In this document: positions 1 through 6,332 of the stretch, piece by piece
Layout of the letters: each line of letters opens with the position of its first letter
Position numbering within the stretch: the first letter of the stretch is position 1
Source of the DNA: Bacteroidota bacterium
GTDB lineage: Bacteria > Bacteroidota > Bacteroidia > UKL13-3
Assembly: GCA_947462865.1 (NCBI GenBank)
Contig: CANHRW010000075.1
Coordinates: 1-8,688, forward strand
Length of the DNA: 8,688 nucleotides
Reading direction: 5' to 3'
The notes under the pieces: generated by a model
The model's database searches: none
Told to the model about the DNA's origin: nothing
What the model saw: only the letters and a program-made list of their open reading frames with translations
Translations under genes and position numbers: made by a program

Positions 1-1209
1 AAAACCAGCTTCAATAGCTTTTACAGAGCCTCCCATTTCGTCTATTTGTCGAATATATGCCCATGCTTTTTGTTCAATTTCATCAGTTAAACTTTCAACC
101 ATATAAGAACCAGCCATAGGGTCTACTGAATCTACCACTCCACTTTCAAAGGCAATAACTTGTTGGGTTCTGAGTGCCGTTCTGGCGGCAGCTTCTGTTG
201 GTAAACTCAAGGCTTCATCAAACCCATTGGTATGTAAACTTTGGGTCCCCCCCATTACCGCAGAAAGGGCTTGTAGTGTAACCCTCACAATATTGTTTTC
301 AGGTTGTTGCGCTTGTAATGTTGAACCACCTGTTTGGGTGTGAAACCTCAACATCATGGCTTTGGGATTGGTTGCCCCAAGGTCTTTGGCTATTTGAGCC
401 CACATTCTTCTGGCTGCTCTGAATTTGGCTACTTCTTCAAAAAAATGGTTGTGCGCATTAAAGAAAAATGAAAGTCTTTGCCCAAACACATTGATATCCA
501 TGCCTTTTTCTATGGCAGCCTGAGCATAGGCTTTTGCATTTGCCAAGGTAAATGCGATTTCTTGAACAGCTGTAGAACCGGCTTCTCTAATGTGATAACC
601 ACTAATTGAAATGGTATTCCATTTGGGTACTTCTTTGCTGCAATACTCAAAAATATCTGTAATGAGTTTCATGCTAGGCTGAGGCGGATATATATAAGTT
701 CCTCTGGCAGCATACTCTTTTAAAATATCGTTTTGAATGGTTCCTGATATTTTCTTTAAATCGGCACCTTGTTTTTTGGCCAAAGCAATGTAAAAAGAAA
801 GCAAAGTTGATGCCGTTGCATTAATGGTCATACTGGTGGTGATATCTTGGAGCTGAATGCCATCAAAAAGAATCTCTATGTCTTTTAAACTGTCTATGGC
901 CACTCCTACTTTACCTACTTCACCTTCAGCCATTAAGTGGTCACTGTCATAGCCAATTTGAGTAGGCAAATCAAATGCTACACTTAAGCCCATTGTACCA
1001 TTTGCCAGTAAATATTTATACCGTTTATTGCTCTCTTCTGCTGTGCTAAATCCAGCATACTGGCGCATGGTCCACAATTTACCACGGTACATATCTGGCT
1101 GAACTCCTCTGGTGTATGGGAATTCGCCGGGCATCTCGCACCTATTAGTTGATTCGGTATAAACCGTTTTAATTTCTATACCTGCATCTGTTTCTATTTT
1201 CTTTTCCAT
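1..1209 (-). CDS. Methylmalonyl-CoA mutase, catalytic (TIM-barrel) part, C-terminus outside window
   Basis: Adenosylcobalamin-dependent enzyme that interconverts methylmalonyl-CoA and succinyl-CoA in cytoplasmic propionate and branched-chain catabolism. The 403 visible codons are an uninterrupted substrate-binding barrel. Landmarks are MPGEFPYTRG (26-35), WTMRQYAGFSTAEESN (46-61), GLSVAFDLPTQIGYDSD (74-90), GTIQNDILKE (156-165), SGYHIREAG (203-211) and TQSLHTN (322-328). By spacing against the Propionibacterium enzyme as I remember it, Y51 corresponds to Tyr89, R169 to Arg207 and H206 to His244. The Tyr/Arg pair marks methylmalonyl-CoA; isobutyryl- and 2-hydroxyisobutyryl-CoA mutases have Phe/Gln or Ile/Gln there. 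The short N-terminus resembles forms whose B12 domain is often a separate chain. The B12 domain would lie beyond the left edge, so a fused domain cannot be excluded. The ATG start lies 8 nt after the upstream gene's stop, which suggests co-transcription. The product is very secure; the subunit type is not, so no symbol is given. Confidence 0.95.
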   Translation of the reverse strand, partial: MEKKIETDAGIEIKTVYTESTNRCEMPGEFPYTRGVQPDMYRGKLWTMRQYAGFSTAEESNKRYKYLLANGTMGLSVAFDLPTQIGYDSDHLMAEGEVGKVGVAIDSLKDIEILFDGIQLQDITTSMTINATASTLLSFYIALAKKQGADLKKISGTIQNDILKEYAARGTYIYPPQPSMKLITDIFEYCSKEVPKWNTISISGYHIREAGSTAVQEIAFTLANAKAYAQAAIEKGMDINVFGQRLSFFFNAHNHFFEEVAKFRAARRMWAQIAKDLGATNPKAMMLRFHTQTGGSTLQAQQPENNIVRVTLQALSAVMGGTQSLHTNGFDEALSLPTEAAARTALRTQQVIAFESGVVDSVDPMAGSYMVESLTDEIEQKAWAYIRQIDEMGGSVKAIEAGF

Positions 1210-1217
1210 GATTGATA

Positions 1218-1754
1218 TTAGGTATAAATTAATTCGAATTCTTTCTTTAAAAATTTCAATCCTCTGTTAGTTGGGTCTTCCGAAAGGGTGCTGACTTTTT
1301 CAATGATATTTTTACTCAAATCAAAACCTGACCCATCGGCATCTAATTCTCTAGCTGTTATATTAATCAAGCCTAGTAATTCTTGTTTGATTTGTTGGAT
1401 CAACTCCCATGATTGAGCTGAGATATACAATTGCTGTGAAACATTGTGGTTGAATTCGGCTTGTAATTCTTGAACAAGGGCTTGTTTGAGTTGATTGACA
1501 GTCAATTCTGGCCTAAACACCCTTACAACCAATTGGTCAAGACTGACACGCTCTAGTAACAAAATGCACCTTTCGTAAGCTTGTAATTGAATGGGCAACA
1601 ATGTTTTGCTTTGTTCCTTTTTGAATGTCAACATGCGGTTACGGTGTTCTGCCTCAAAAAAAAGTTTGTATTGCCTTTGCGATAGGAAAAAAACAACCAA
1701 TGAAGGCAAAACATATTTGCAGATTTCTAACAAAATGGAAAGGTATTCGTTCAT
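1218..1754 (-). CDS. Conserved membrane-anchored protein of unknown function, upstream of methylmalonyl-CoA mutase
   Basis: I cannot assign a function. The 178-residue protein has one hydrophobic segment near the N-terminus (about 6-25), then a basic stretch (QRQYK, HRNR) that should remain cytoplasmic, and a soluble helical domain. That domain contains LPIQLQAYERCILLLERVS (53-71), RVFRPELTV (78-86) and EFNHNVSQQLYIS (100-112). This pattern resembles a family of unknown function that I recall as widespread in Bacteroidota, but I could not check it. No catalytic motif is evident. The ATG at 1754 is chosen because it places the membrane segment right at the N-terminus. A TTG at 1796 would add 14 residues but is an unlikely start. 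It lies 8 nt upstream of the mutase on the same strand, so the two are probably co-transcribed. A link to the mutase is inference from position only. Confidence 0.8.
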   Translation of the reverse strand: MNEYLSILLEICKYVLPSLVVFFLSQRQYKLFFEAEHRNRMLTFKKEQSKTLLPIQLQAYERCILLLERVSLDQLVVRVFRPELTVNQLKQALVQELQAEFNHNVSQQLYISAQSWELIQQIKQELLGLINITARELDADGSGFDLSKNIIEKVSTLSEDPTNRGLKFLKKEFELIYT

Positions 1755-1901
1755 GTGTAGAATTTTGTTTCGAAAATAAGGCAAAACAATGAACAACGCT
1801 TAAAATGTTTTTTTAATTAGATAAGTGACATTTTAAATGTGTATAGGTTCAGAAAAAAAGAATTTAAAGGCAGATTTTATAGTAGATTCGTAAGTATAGA
1901 A
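1755..1901. promoter_or_regulatory. Divergent intergenic region between the mutase operon and ftsK
   Basis: This 147-bp AT-rich gap lies between two genes read away from each other, so it must hold promoters for both. I see no close match to the Bacteroidota -7 consensus in either direction. The nearest for ftsK is TAGATTCG at 1883-1890 (one mismatch to TAnnTTTG), without a convincing TTTG about 20 nt upstream. The clearest structure is the inverted repeat at 1800-1836, listed separately. Confidence 0.5.
1800..1836. repeat. 9-bp inverted repeat between divergent genes, possible operator
   Basis: TTAAAATGT (1800-1808) is exactly complementary in reverse to ACATTTTAA (1828-1836), with 19 nt between the arms. 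The right arm also begins a second small palindrome, ACATTTTAAATGT (1828-1840). It sits roughly midway between the two divergent start codons, where a shared operator could act. The sequence is AT-rich, so chance occurrence is a real possibility. Confidence 0.35.
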
Positions 1902-4463
1902 ATGGCAAAGAAGAACATAGATAATAAAGTGATTATAACGGATGCGGAGGCTCCTTTTGATCTAGACAACACAGCTGCAAATAATCCTGAACCAAGCACC
2001 CCTCAAACAAAAAAAGAAATCAAACCTTTTCGTTTTCTAAAAAACGAAAGGATTGTAAAATCTATAGGTTTGTTTTTTATTTTTTTATCTGTGGTTGTAC
2101 TGCTGTCTGCACTTTCTTTTTACACAACATGGCAAGTAGATCAAAGTTTAATCAAAGGAACTTCTTGGGGCAGCTTGTTAATAGGCAATCCTGAAATGAG
2201 CAATAATTTATTAGGCTTGTTGGGAGCTTGGATAGGCTACTTACTCATTTACAAAGGTTTTGGAATGGCTTCCTTTGCTTTTGTTATAATTTTATTTGCA
2301 TTAGGAGTGGTATTGGTTACCCAAACCGAACCAATTCCTGTAGGCAAAACACTCAGATACAGCTTTTTTGCTGGTATTTGGATTGCCATTGCATGTGGTT
2401 TTATTTTCCCCAATTACCCATTAATGGGAGGATCATTTGGCTATTTTGGCGCCCAATACTTCACTATGCTTATGGGCTCAACGGGAACACTTTTAGGAAT
2501 CGTATTGTATGCATTGGTTTTTTTGGTTGCCGTTTTTAACATTAATTTCTACACAAAACAAGAGATAGTACCTGAAGCAGCTTCCTCAGATTTAAAGAAG
2601 GACTTGCCCATAAACAATATAAATACAGAAGCTGTTCATTTGGCAAATGCAATTGTACCTGAAGAAACATTAGAAAACCCTGCTATTGAAATGGCAGAAG
2701 ATTCAATGCCTGAAACTGAATTTCCTGAGGAATTAACGGCCGATGAAATTGAAATACCCGAAGAAAGCATTGAAATTGAACCTGAACCTTTTATAGAACC
2801 TGAATTAACCGAATTACCTGTTGAATTAACGCCTGAAACCGATTTGCAACCCATTACAACTGGCAGTGGATTGGTTGTAGAAGTTCAAGAAATTGATGAA
2901 GAAGAAGCAATAGCTGATACAACAACCCGAAACCATTTTGGAATTGATGAGCCATATGACCCTACTTTAGAATTCAGTCATTATACCTACCCGCATCTTG
3001 ACTTGTTAAATGAGTACGGAGACAATAAAGCCAAAGTAGAAAGTGCAGAATTGAGCGAGAAAACAAGAATGATTGAAGACACGCTTAAAAACTATGGCAT
3101 TGGCATTAAGAAAATATCGGCAACTATTGGACCCACTGTTACTTTGTATGAAATTGTACCCCAAGACGGTGTCCGAATTGCCAAAATTAAAAACTTAGAA
3201 GATGATATCGCGCTCAGCTTAGCCGCTCTGGGAATACGAATCATTGCTCCAATACCTGGCAAAGGAACCATTGGCATTGAAGTACCCAACTTAACACCGG
3301 CAATGGTTTCTATCCGTTCAGTGCTGGCTTCTCCAAAATTTGTAAATGCTGATATGGATTTACCTGTAGCCTTTGGTAAAACCATTTCAAATGAAGTTTT
3401 TGTGACCGACCTCGCAAAAATGCCTCACTTGTTAATGGCAGGAGCAACTGGACAGGGGAAGTCTGTTGGTCTGAATACCTTGTTGGTTTCTCTTTTGTAC
3501 AAAAAGCATCCTTCACAAATTAAATTTGTATTGGTTGATCCTAAAAAAGTAGAACTCAATATTTATAAAACCATTGAAAGGCACTTTTTGGCTAAAATTC
3601 CCGGAGACCAAGAAGCCATTATTACCGATACCAAATTGGTGGTTCATACCCTCAATAGTTTGTGCAAGGAAATGGACGACCGTTATGATTTATTAAAAGA
3701 CGCTCAGGTTAGAAATTTAAAAGAATACAATGCCAAATTCTTGAGCAGAAGATTGCCACCTACCGACAAAAACAAACACCGTTTTTTACCCTATATAGTA
3801 GTAGTGATAGATGAGTTGGCCGATTTAATGATGACCGCAGGCAAAGAAGTTGAGTTGCCTATTGCACGTTTGGCGCAGTTGGCAAGAGCAATCGGGATTC
3901 ATTTAATCTTGGCAACACAGCGTCCTTCTGTAAATATTATAACAGGTACTATCAAAGCCAATTTCCCTGCTAGGGTTGCCTTCAGAGTGTCTCAAAAAAT
4001 TGACTCAAGAACCATTTTAGATGCAAATGGCGCAGATCAATTGATAGGTAAAGGGGACATGTTGTTTAGCAATGGCAACGACCTTATCCGATTACAATGT
4101 GCATTTGTAGACACCCCAGAAGTTGAAAAAATTACTGGATTCATAGGCAATCAGAGTGGAAATGAGCCTTACTTATTGCCATTGGTTCAAACCGAAAATG
4201 AAGATTCAGGCCCAAGTGAAGGTTTTGACAGCAGCAACAGAGACGATTTGTTTGAAGAAGCTGCCCGACTCATTGTTTTGCATCAACAAGGATCAACTTC
4301 ATTGCTTCAAAGAAAATTGAATTTGGGTTACAACAGAGCTGGAAGATTAATTGACCAATTAGAAAAAGCGGGAATTGTGGGCTCATTCAAGGGATCAAAA
4401 GCAAGAGAAGTGCTTGTTCATACAGAATTAGAGCTTGAAGAAGTACTAAAGGCATTGCGTTAA
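1902..4463 (+). CDS. ftsK: DNA translocase FtsK
   Basis: Membrane-anchored hexameric ATPase that pumps the terminus region of the chromosome through the closing septum and assists dimer resolution and division. The 853-residue protein has the full domain order. About five hydrophobic segments lie at roughly 54-76, 102-119, 121-140, 152-170 and 195-215. An acidic, proline- and glutamate-rich linker follows (about 220-375), then the alpha/beta motor. The motor has Walker A GATGQGKS (514-521, K520) and Walker B VVVIDELADL with D637/E638. The C-terminal gamma winged helix (about 781-839) has LNLGYNRAGRLIDQLEKAG, the DNA-reading helix that recognises polar KOPS-type sites. The ATG at 1902 (MAKKN...) is preferred. 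An in-frame GTG at 1839 would add 21 basic residues, but it overlaps the palindrome upstream and is an uncommon start. The linker is much shorter than in E. coli FtsK. lolA follows after 56 nt. Confidence 0.96.
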   Translation: MAKKNIDNKVIITDAEAPFDLDNTAANNPEPSTPQTKKEIKPFRFLKNERIVKSIGLFFIFLSVVVLLSALSFYTTWQVDQSLIKGTSWGSLLIGNPEMSNNLLGLLGAWIGYLLIYKGFGMASFAFVIILFALGVVLVTQTEPIPVGKTLRYSFFAGIWIAIACGFIFPNYPLMGGSFGYFGAQYFTMLMGSTGTLLGIVLYALVFLVAVFNINFYTKQEIVPEAASSDLKKDLPINNINTEAVHLANAIVPEETLENPAIEMAEDSMPETEFPEELTADEIEIPEESIEIEPEPFIEPELTELPVELTPETDLQPITTGSGLVVEVQEIDEEEAIADTTTRNHFGIDEPYDPTLEFSHYTYPHLDLLNEYGDNKAKVESAELSEKTRMIEDTLKNYGIGIKKISATIGPTVTLYEIVPQDGVRIAKIKNLEDDIALSLAALGIRIIAPIPGKGTIGIEVPNLTPAMVSIRSVLASPKFVNADMDLPVAFGKTISNEVFVTDLAKMPHLLMAGATGQGKSVGLNTLLVSLLYKKHPSQIKFVLVDPKKVELNIYKTIERHFLAKIPGDQEAIITDTKLVVHTLNSLCKEMDDRYDLLKDAQVRNLKEYNAKFLSRRLPPTDKNKHRFLPYIVVVIDELADLMMTAGKEVELPIARLAQLARAIGIHLILATQRPSVNIITGTIKANFPARVAFRVSQKIDSRTILDANGADQLIGKGDMLFSNGNDLIRLQCAFVDTPEVEKITGFIGNQSGNEPYLLPLVQTENEDSGPSEGFDSSNRDDLFEEAARLIVLHQQGSTSLLQRKLNLGYNRAGRLIDQLEKAGIVGSFKGSKAREVLVHTELELEEVLKALR

Positions 4464-4489
4464 CCCAAAAATAACCCACCAGTTTGGGT
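4463..4489 (+). terminator. Weak hairpin after ftsK, possible terminator
   Basis: ACCCAAA (4463-4469) can pair with TTTGGGT (4483-4489) around a 13-nt loop, starting in the ftsK stop codon. An alternative smaller stem, ACCCA/TGGGT, shares the right arm. It is followed by CTTTGAAACTTTT rather than a clean T-run, so termination would be weak and ftsK and lolA may still be read together. Confidence 0.25.
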
Positions 4490-4515
4490 CTTTGAAACTT
4501 TTATACACATATTTG
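4483..4515 (+). promoter_or_regulatory. Candidate Bacteroidota-type promoter before lolA
   Basis: TTTG (4483-4486) is followed, after 21 nt, by CATATTTG (4508-4515). This is one mismatch from the -7 consensus TAnnTTTG, with spacing in the accepted range. The -7 box ends only 4 nt before the GTG at 4520, so a transcript starting here would have almost no leader or would begin inside the gene. That weakens the call. The -33 element also overlaps the hairpin after ftsK. Confidence 0.25.
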
Positions 4516-4519
4516 TAAG

Positions 4520-5167
4520 GTGAAAAAATCAATTTTATTCCTCATTACCCTGCTTTTCAGCGCTGGTTTATTTGCACAAACCCCTAAAAAAAATGAAGCT
4601 GAAACATTGATGGAGCGTATCAGCAAGCGCTACAAGGCATTTAAAACCATGAAGGCCGACTTTAGTTATGCCATTGAAAGCAGGCAAAACAAAAACACCG
4701 AAAAGCAAAAAGGACAGATTTTAATCAAAGGCAATAAATTCAAATTAGACATTGCTAACCAATTGATTATTTGCGACAACAAAACTGTTTGGACTTACAG
4801 CAAAGAAATAAACGAAGTGCAAATCAGTAAATACGACTCAAAAACCAATGCAGTCAGGCTAGACGACTTATTTACAATGTATAGCAAAGGCTTTTTGTAC
4901 AAGCTGCTAGATAAAAAAAATGAACCAGGAAAAGAAATTGTGGTAGTTGAATTGACCCCGAAAGACAAAAAGAAAAACTTTTTTAAAATAAAAGTAACTG
5001 TAGACAAAACCAATCAAACCATTCTTAGTTCTCAGGTTTTTGACAAAAGCGGCACCATACATACCTATTCTGTCATCAATCAAGTTCCTAATCTTATTTT
5101 TAAAGACAACCAATTTGGCTTTGACACCAAACAATATCCAGGTTGCGAAGTGGTAGACTTGAGGTAA
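4520..5167 (+). CDS. lolA: LolA-family periplasmic outer-membrane lipoprotein carrier
   Basis: A periplasmic chaperone that takes lipoproteins released from the inner membrane and shuttles them to the outer membrane. The 215-residue precursor has a classic signal peptide: KK, a hydrophobic core (about 5-18), and cleavage after LFA at A19. The mature part shows the LolA/LolB half-barrel pattern. An N-terminal helix (MERISKRYKAFKTMKADFSY, 31-50) is followed by strands GQILIKGNKFKLDI (65-78) and the ICDNKTVWTYSKEINEVQI run (84-102). The latter is the usual DGKTLWTYDPE-like strand-turn-strand of the family. The start is GTG, which is required because it opens directly into the signal peptide and no in-frame ATG lies suitably near. 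Its place just after ftsK matches the ftsK-lolA order of E. coli and supports the assignment. It ends 1 nt from the convergent gene's stop. Confidence 0.88.
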   Translation: MKKSILFLITLLFSAGLFAQTPKKNEAETLMERISKRYKAFKTMKADFSYAIESRQNKNTEKQKGQILIKGNKFKLDIANQLIICDNKTVWTYSKEINEVQISKYDSKTNAVRLDDLFTMYSKGFLYKLLDKKNEPGKEIVVVELTPKDKKKNFFKIKVTVDKTNQTILSSQVFDKSGTIHTYSVINQVPNLIFKDNQFGFDTKQYPGCEVVDLR

Positions 5168-5179
5168 TTTAAAAACCTC
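5161..5179. terminator. Small hairpin spanning both convergent stop codons
   Basis: GAGGT (5161-5165) pairs with ACCTC (5175-5179) around a 9-nt loop, AATTTAAAA. The hairpin covers the last codons and stops of lolA (plus) and the DUF1573 gene (minus), so the same DNA could act on both transcripts. The stem is only 5 bp and no T-run follows on either strand, so efficient termination is doubtful. Confidence 0.25.
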
Positions 5180-5606
5180 CCCCTACATCAATTTTTACTG
5201 GACTTTGTGGTTCTGTTGGAATTTCTTCAACAGTGCCTTTAATCGTTAATACAACTGAACCGTTATCCGCATTTGAGTATACGGTAATGCCCTTACCAAA
5301 TTTTCCTTTGTAAGAACCTGGATTGTAAATGGCTTTTATTTTACTTTTCTGACCAGGCATTATGGGTTCTTTGGGCCATTCTGGGGTAGTACATCCACAC
5401 CCAGGTTGAACATTAGACAATACCAAAGGTGCATTTCCTTTGTTTGTAAAATTAAATTCATGAGAAACTGACTTCCCTTGATAAACTTTACCAAAATCAT
5501 GGGTTACGAATTCAAAATCAATGATTGCTTTGGCATCTGATTTTTTAGATTGTGCATGCAATAAACCTGAAACAACCATTAATAAAAAGAAACAAATTTT
5601 TTTCAT
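5169..5606 (-). CDS. Secreted DUF1573 (ASH/Ig-like) protein, paralogue 1
   Basis: An exported protein of 145 residues made of a signal peptide (MKK start, hydrophobic core about 5-17, cleavage after LHA at 18) and one DUF1573 domain. DUF1573 is a beta-sandwich related to ASPM/SPD-2/Hydin modules. Family landmarks are FEFVTHDFGKVYQG (31-44), EFNFTNKGNAPLVLSNV (50-66), PGCGCTTPEW (68-77) and the late strand GSVVLTIKGTVEE (116-128). C70 and C72 flank a glycine in the conserved CGCTTPEW core and could be redox- or metal-active, which is inference. No lipobox is present and the C-terminus is short, ending GGGF. The molecular role of the family is not known to me; many members occur in Bacteroidota envelopes. 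It is the downstream copy of a same-strand pair, separated by a strong terminator from paralogue 2, so it probably needs its own promoter or readthrough. Confidence 0.88.
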   Translation of the reverse strand: MKKICFFLLMVVSGLLHAQSKKSDAKAIIDFEFVTHDFGKVYQGKSVSHEFNFTNKGNAPLVLSNVQPGCGCTTPEWPKEPIMPGQKSKIKAIYNPGSYKGKFGKGITVYSNADNGSVVLTIKGTVEEIPTEPQSPVKIDVGGGF

Positions 5607-5630
5607 ATGCGTTCAATTTAGTTCATAAAA

Positions 5631-5656
5631 AAAGCCCCGCAATGCTACGGGGCTTT
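5631..5656 (-). terminator. Strong intrinsic terminator of the upstream DUF1573 gene
   Basis: A perfect 9-bp stem, AAAGCCCCG (5631-5639) with CGGGGCTTT (5648-5656), encloses an 8-nt loop. On the minus strand the GC-rich stem runs into a seven-T tract (plus-strand A-run 5627-5633, overlapping the stem base), the textbook form of a rho-independent terminator. It begins 15 nt after the stop of the 5672-6103 gene and ends about 20 nt before the start codon of the 5169-5606 gene. Confidence 0.88.
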
Positions 5657-5671
5657 CATTGAAATATCAAA

Positions 5672-6103
5672 TTATTTTACATCACCCGGAACAGTCTCTT
5701 TTGGCTTAACCTCACCTTTTAAATAAAGAATGATGGTAGAAGTTTTGGCATTACTCATAACAGTAACACTTTTTGTAAATTGACCAGGTGCGGCAGCATT
5801 AAATGTTGCTTTCACAAAACCTGTTTTACCTGGCTTGATTGGTTCTTTAGTCCACTCAGGGGTTGTACAACCACAACTTGCAGATGCATTGGTAATAATT
5901 AAAGGCGTTTTACCTGTGTTTTTAAAATTGAAAGTATAACTGGCAGGAATTCCCTGTGGTATTGCCCCAAAATCATGAGTTTCTTTATCAAATTTAATTT
6001 CTGTCTGATTTTCTGCAGGAGTAGTTTCAGGTTGAACTGTTTGTGCAGTTGAAGCGAAGAACATGCCAATTGTAAATGATGCTAATAAAATTAACTTTTT
6101 CAT
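5672..6103 (-). CDS. Secreted DUF1573 (ASH/Ig-like) protein, paralogue 2
   Basis: The upstream paralogue of the pair, 143 residues. It has a signal peptide with cleavage after STA (A20), then a low-complexity Pro/Glu/Thr stretch (about 22-33), then one DUF1573 domain. Landmarks are IKFDKETHDFGAIPQG (36-51), YTFNFKNTGKTPLIITNA (56-73), SCGCTTPEWTKEPIKPGKTG (76-95) and STIILYLKGEVKPKE (122-136). C77 and C79 sit in the same CGCTTPEW core as paralogue 1, and the following KEPI.PG segment is also shared. The two genes therefore arose by duplication and have since diverged clearly in sequence. Both open with ATATGAAAAA at the start codon. A candidate promoter lies 28 nt upstream and a strong terminator 15 nt downstream, so this gene looks like its own transcription unit. 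The biochemical role is unknown; export to periplasm or surface is predicted from the signal peptide. Confidence 0.88.
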   Translation of the reverse strand: MKKLILLASFTIGMFFASTAQTVQPETTPAENQTEIKFDKETHDFGAIPQGIPASYTFNFKNTGKTPLIITNASASCGCTTPEWTKEPIKPGKTGFVKATFNAAAPGQFTKSVTVMSNAKTSTIILYLKGEVKPKETVPGDVK

Positions 6104-6130
6104 ATGATTGATTTTTTATATTGTGTTTTA

Positions 6131-6165
6131 CAAAATTCGATACCAGACTTTCTTTTTAAAACAAA
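6131..6165 (-). promoter_or_regulatory. Candidate promoter for the upstream DUF1573 gene
   Basis: Read on the minus strand, TTTG (6165-6162) is followed after 23 nt by GAATTTTG (6138-6131), one mismatch from TAnnTTTG. The spacing is at the upper limit for the Bacteroidota promoter. A start just downstream would give a leader of about 20-25 nt before the ATG at 6103, which is plausible. Confidence 0.3.
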
Positions 6166-6286
6166 GCCCATCTGTTACTATCAAATCCTGTTCCAAAATT
6201 ACCTTAATTGCTGACTTTTCAAAAAAAATCTATCTTAAAATAATACTAATTTATTTGAAGCTTATTTTTCTGAATCAATTAATTTA

Positions 6287-6306
6287 AAGGGCAAAGCCTT
6301 ATTTTT
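6287..6306 (+). other. Small hairpin followed by a T-run, orphan
   Basis: AAGGGC (6287-6292) can pair with GCCTT (6296-6300) with one bulged G and a 3-nt AAA loop, followed by ATTTTT (6301-6306). The shape is that of a weak plus-strand terminator, but no plus-strand gene lies upstream within this gap. It may be chance, or the end of a short transcript. Confidence 0.2.
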
Positions 6307-6332
6307 ACGAACTAATTGCATTTACTCAAATT

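Noticed and set aside
1755..1796. Upstream TTG start (1796) for the unknown minus-strand protein
   Set aside because: It adds 14 residues before the membrane segment and uses a rare start; the ATG at 1754 gives a normal N-terminus.
1839..1901. GTG start adding 21 residues to FtsK
   Set aside because: GTG is uncommon here, the extension is an unconserved-looking basic stretch, and it overlaps the intergenic palindrome; ATG at 1902 opens with the familiar MAKK.
2559..3024. Linker-coding region as a DNA repeat array
   Set aside because: The periodicity is at the amino-acid level only; units vary in length and sequence with no exact tandem DNA repeat.
2636..3516. Several minus-strand open frames inside ftsK, including a Ser/Gly-rich one opposite the acidic linker
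   Set aside because: They are antisense shadows of a well-supported gene; the Ser/Gly pattern simply mirrors the Glu/Pro codons of the linker.
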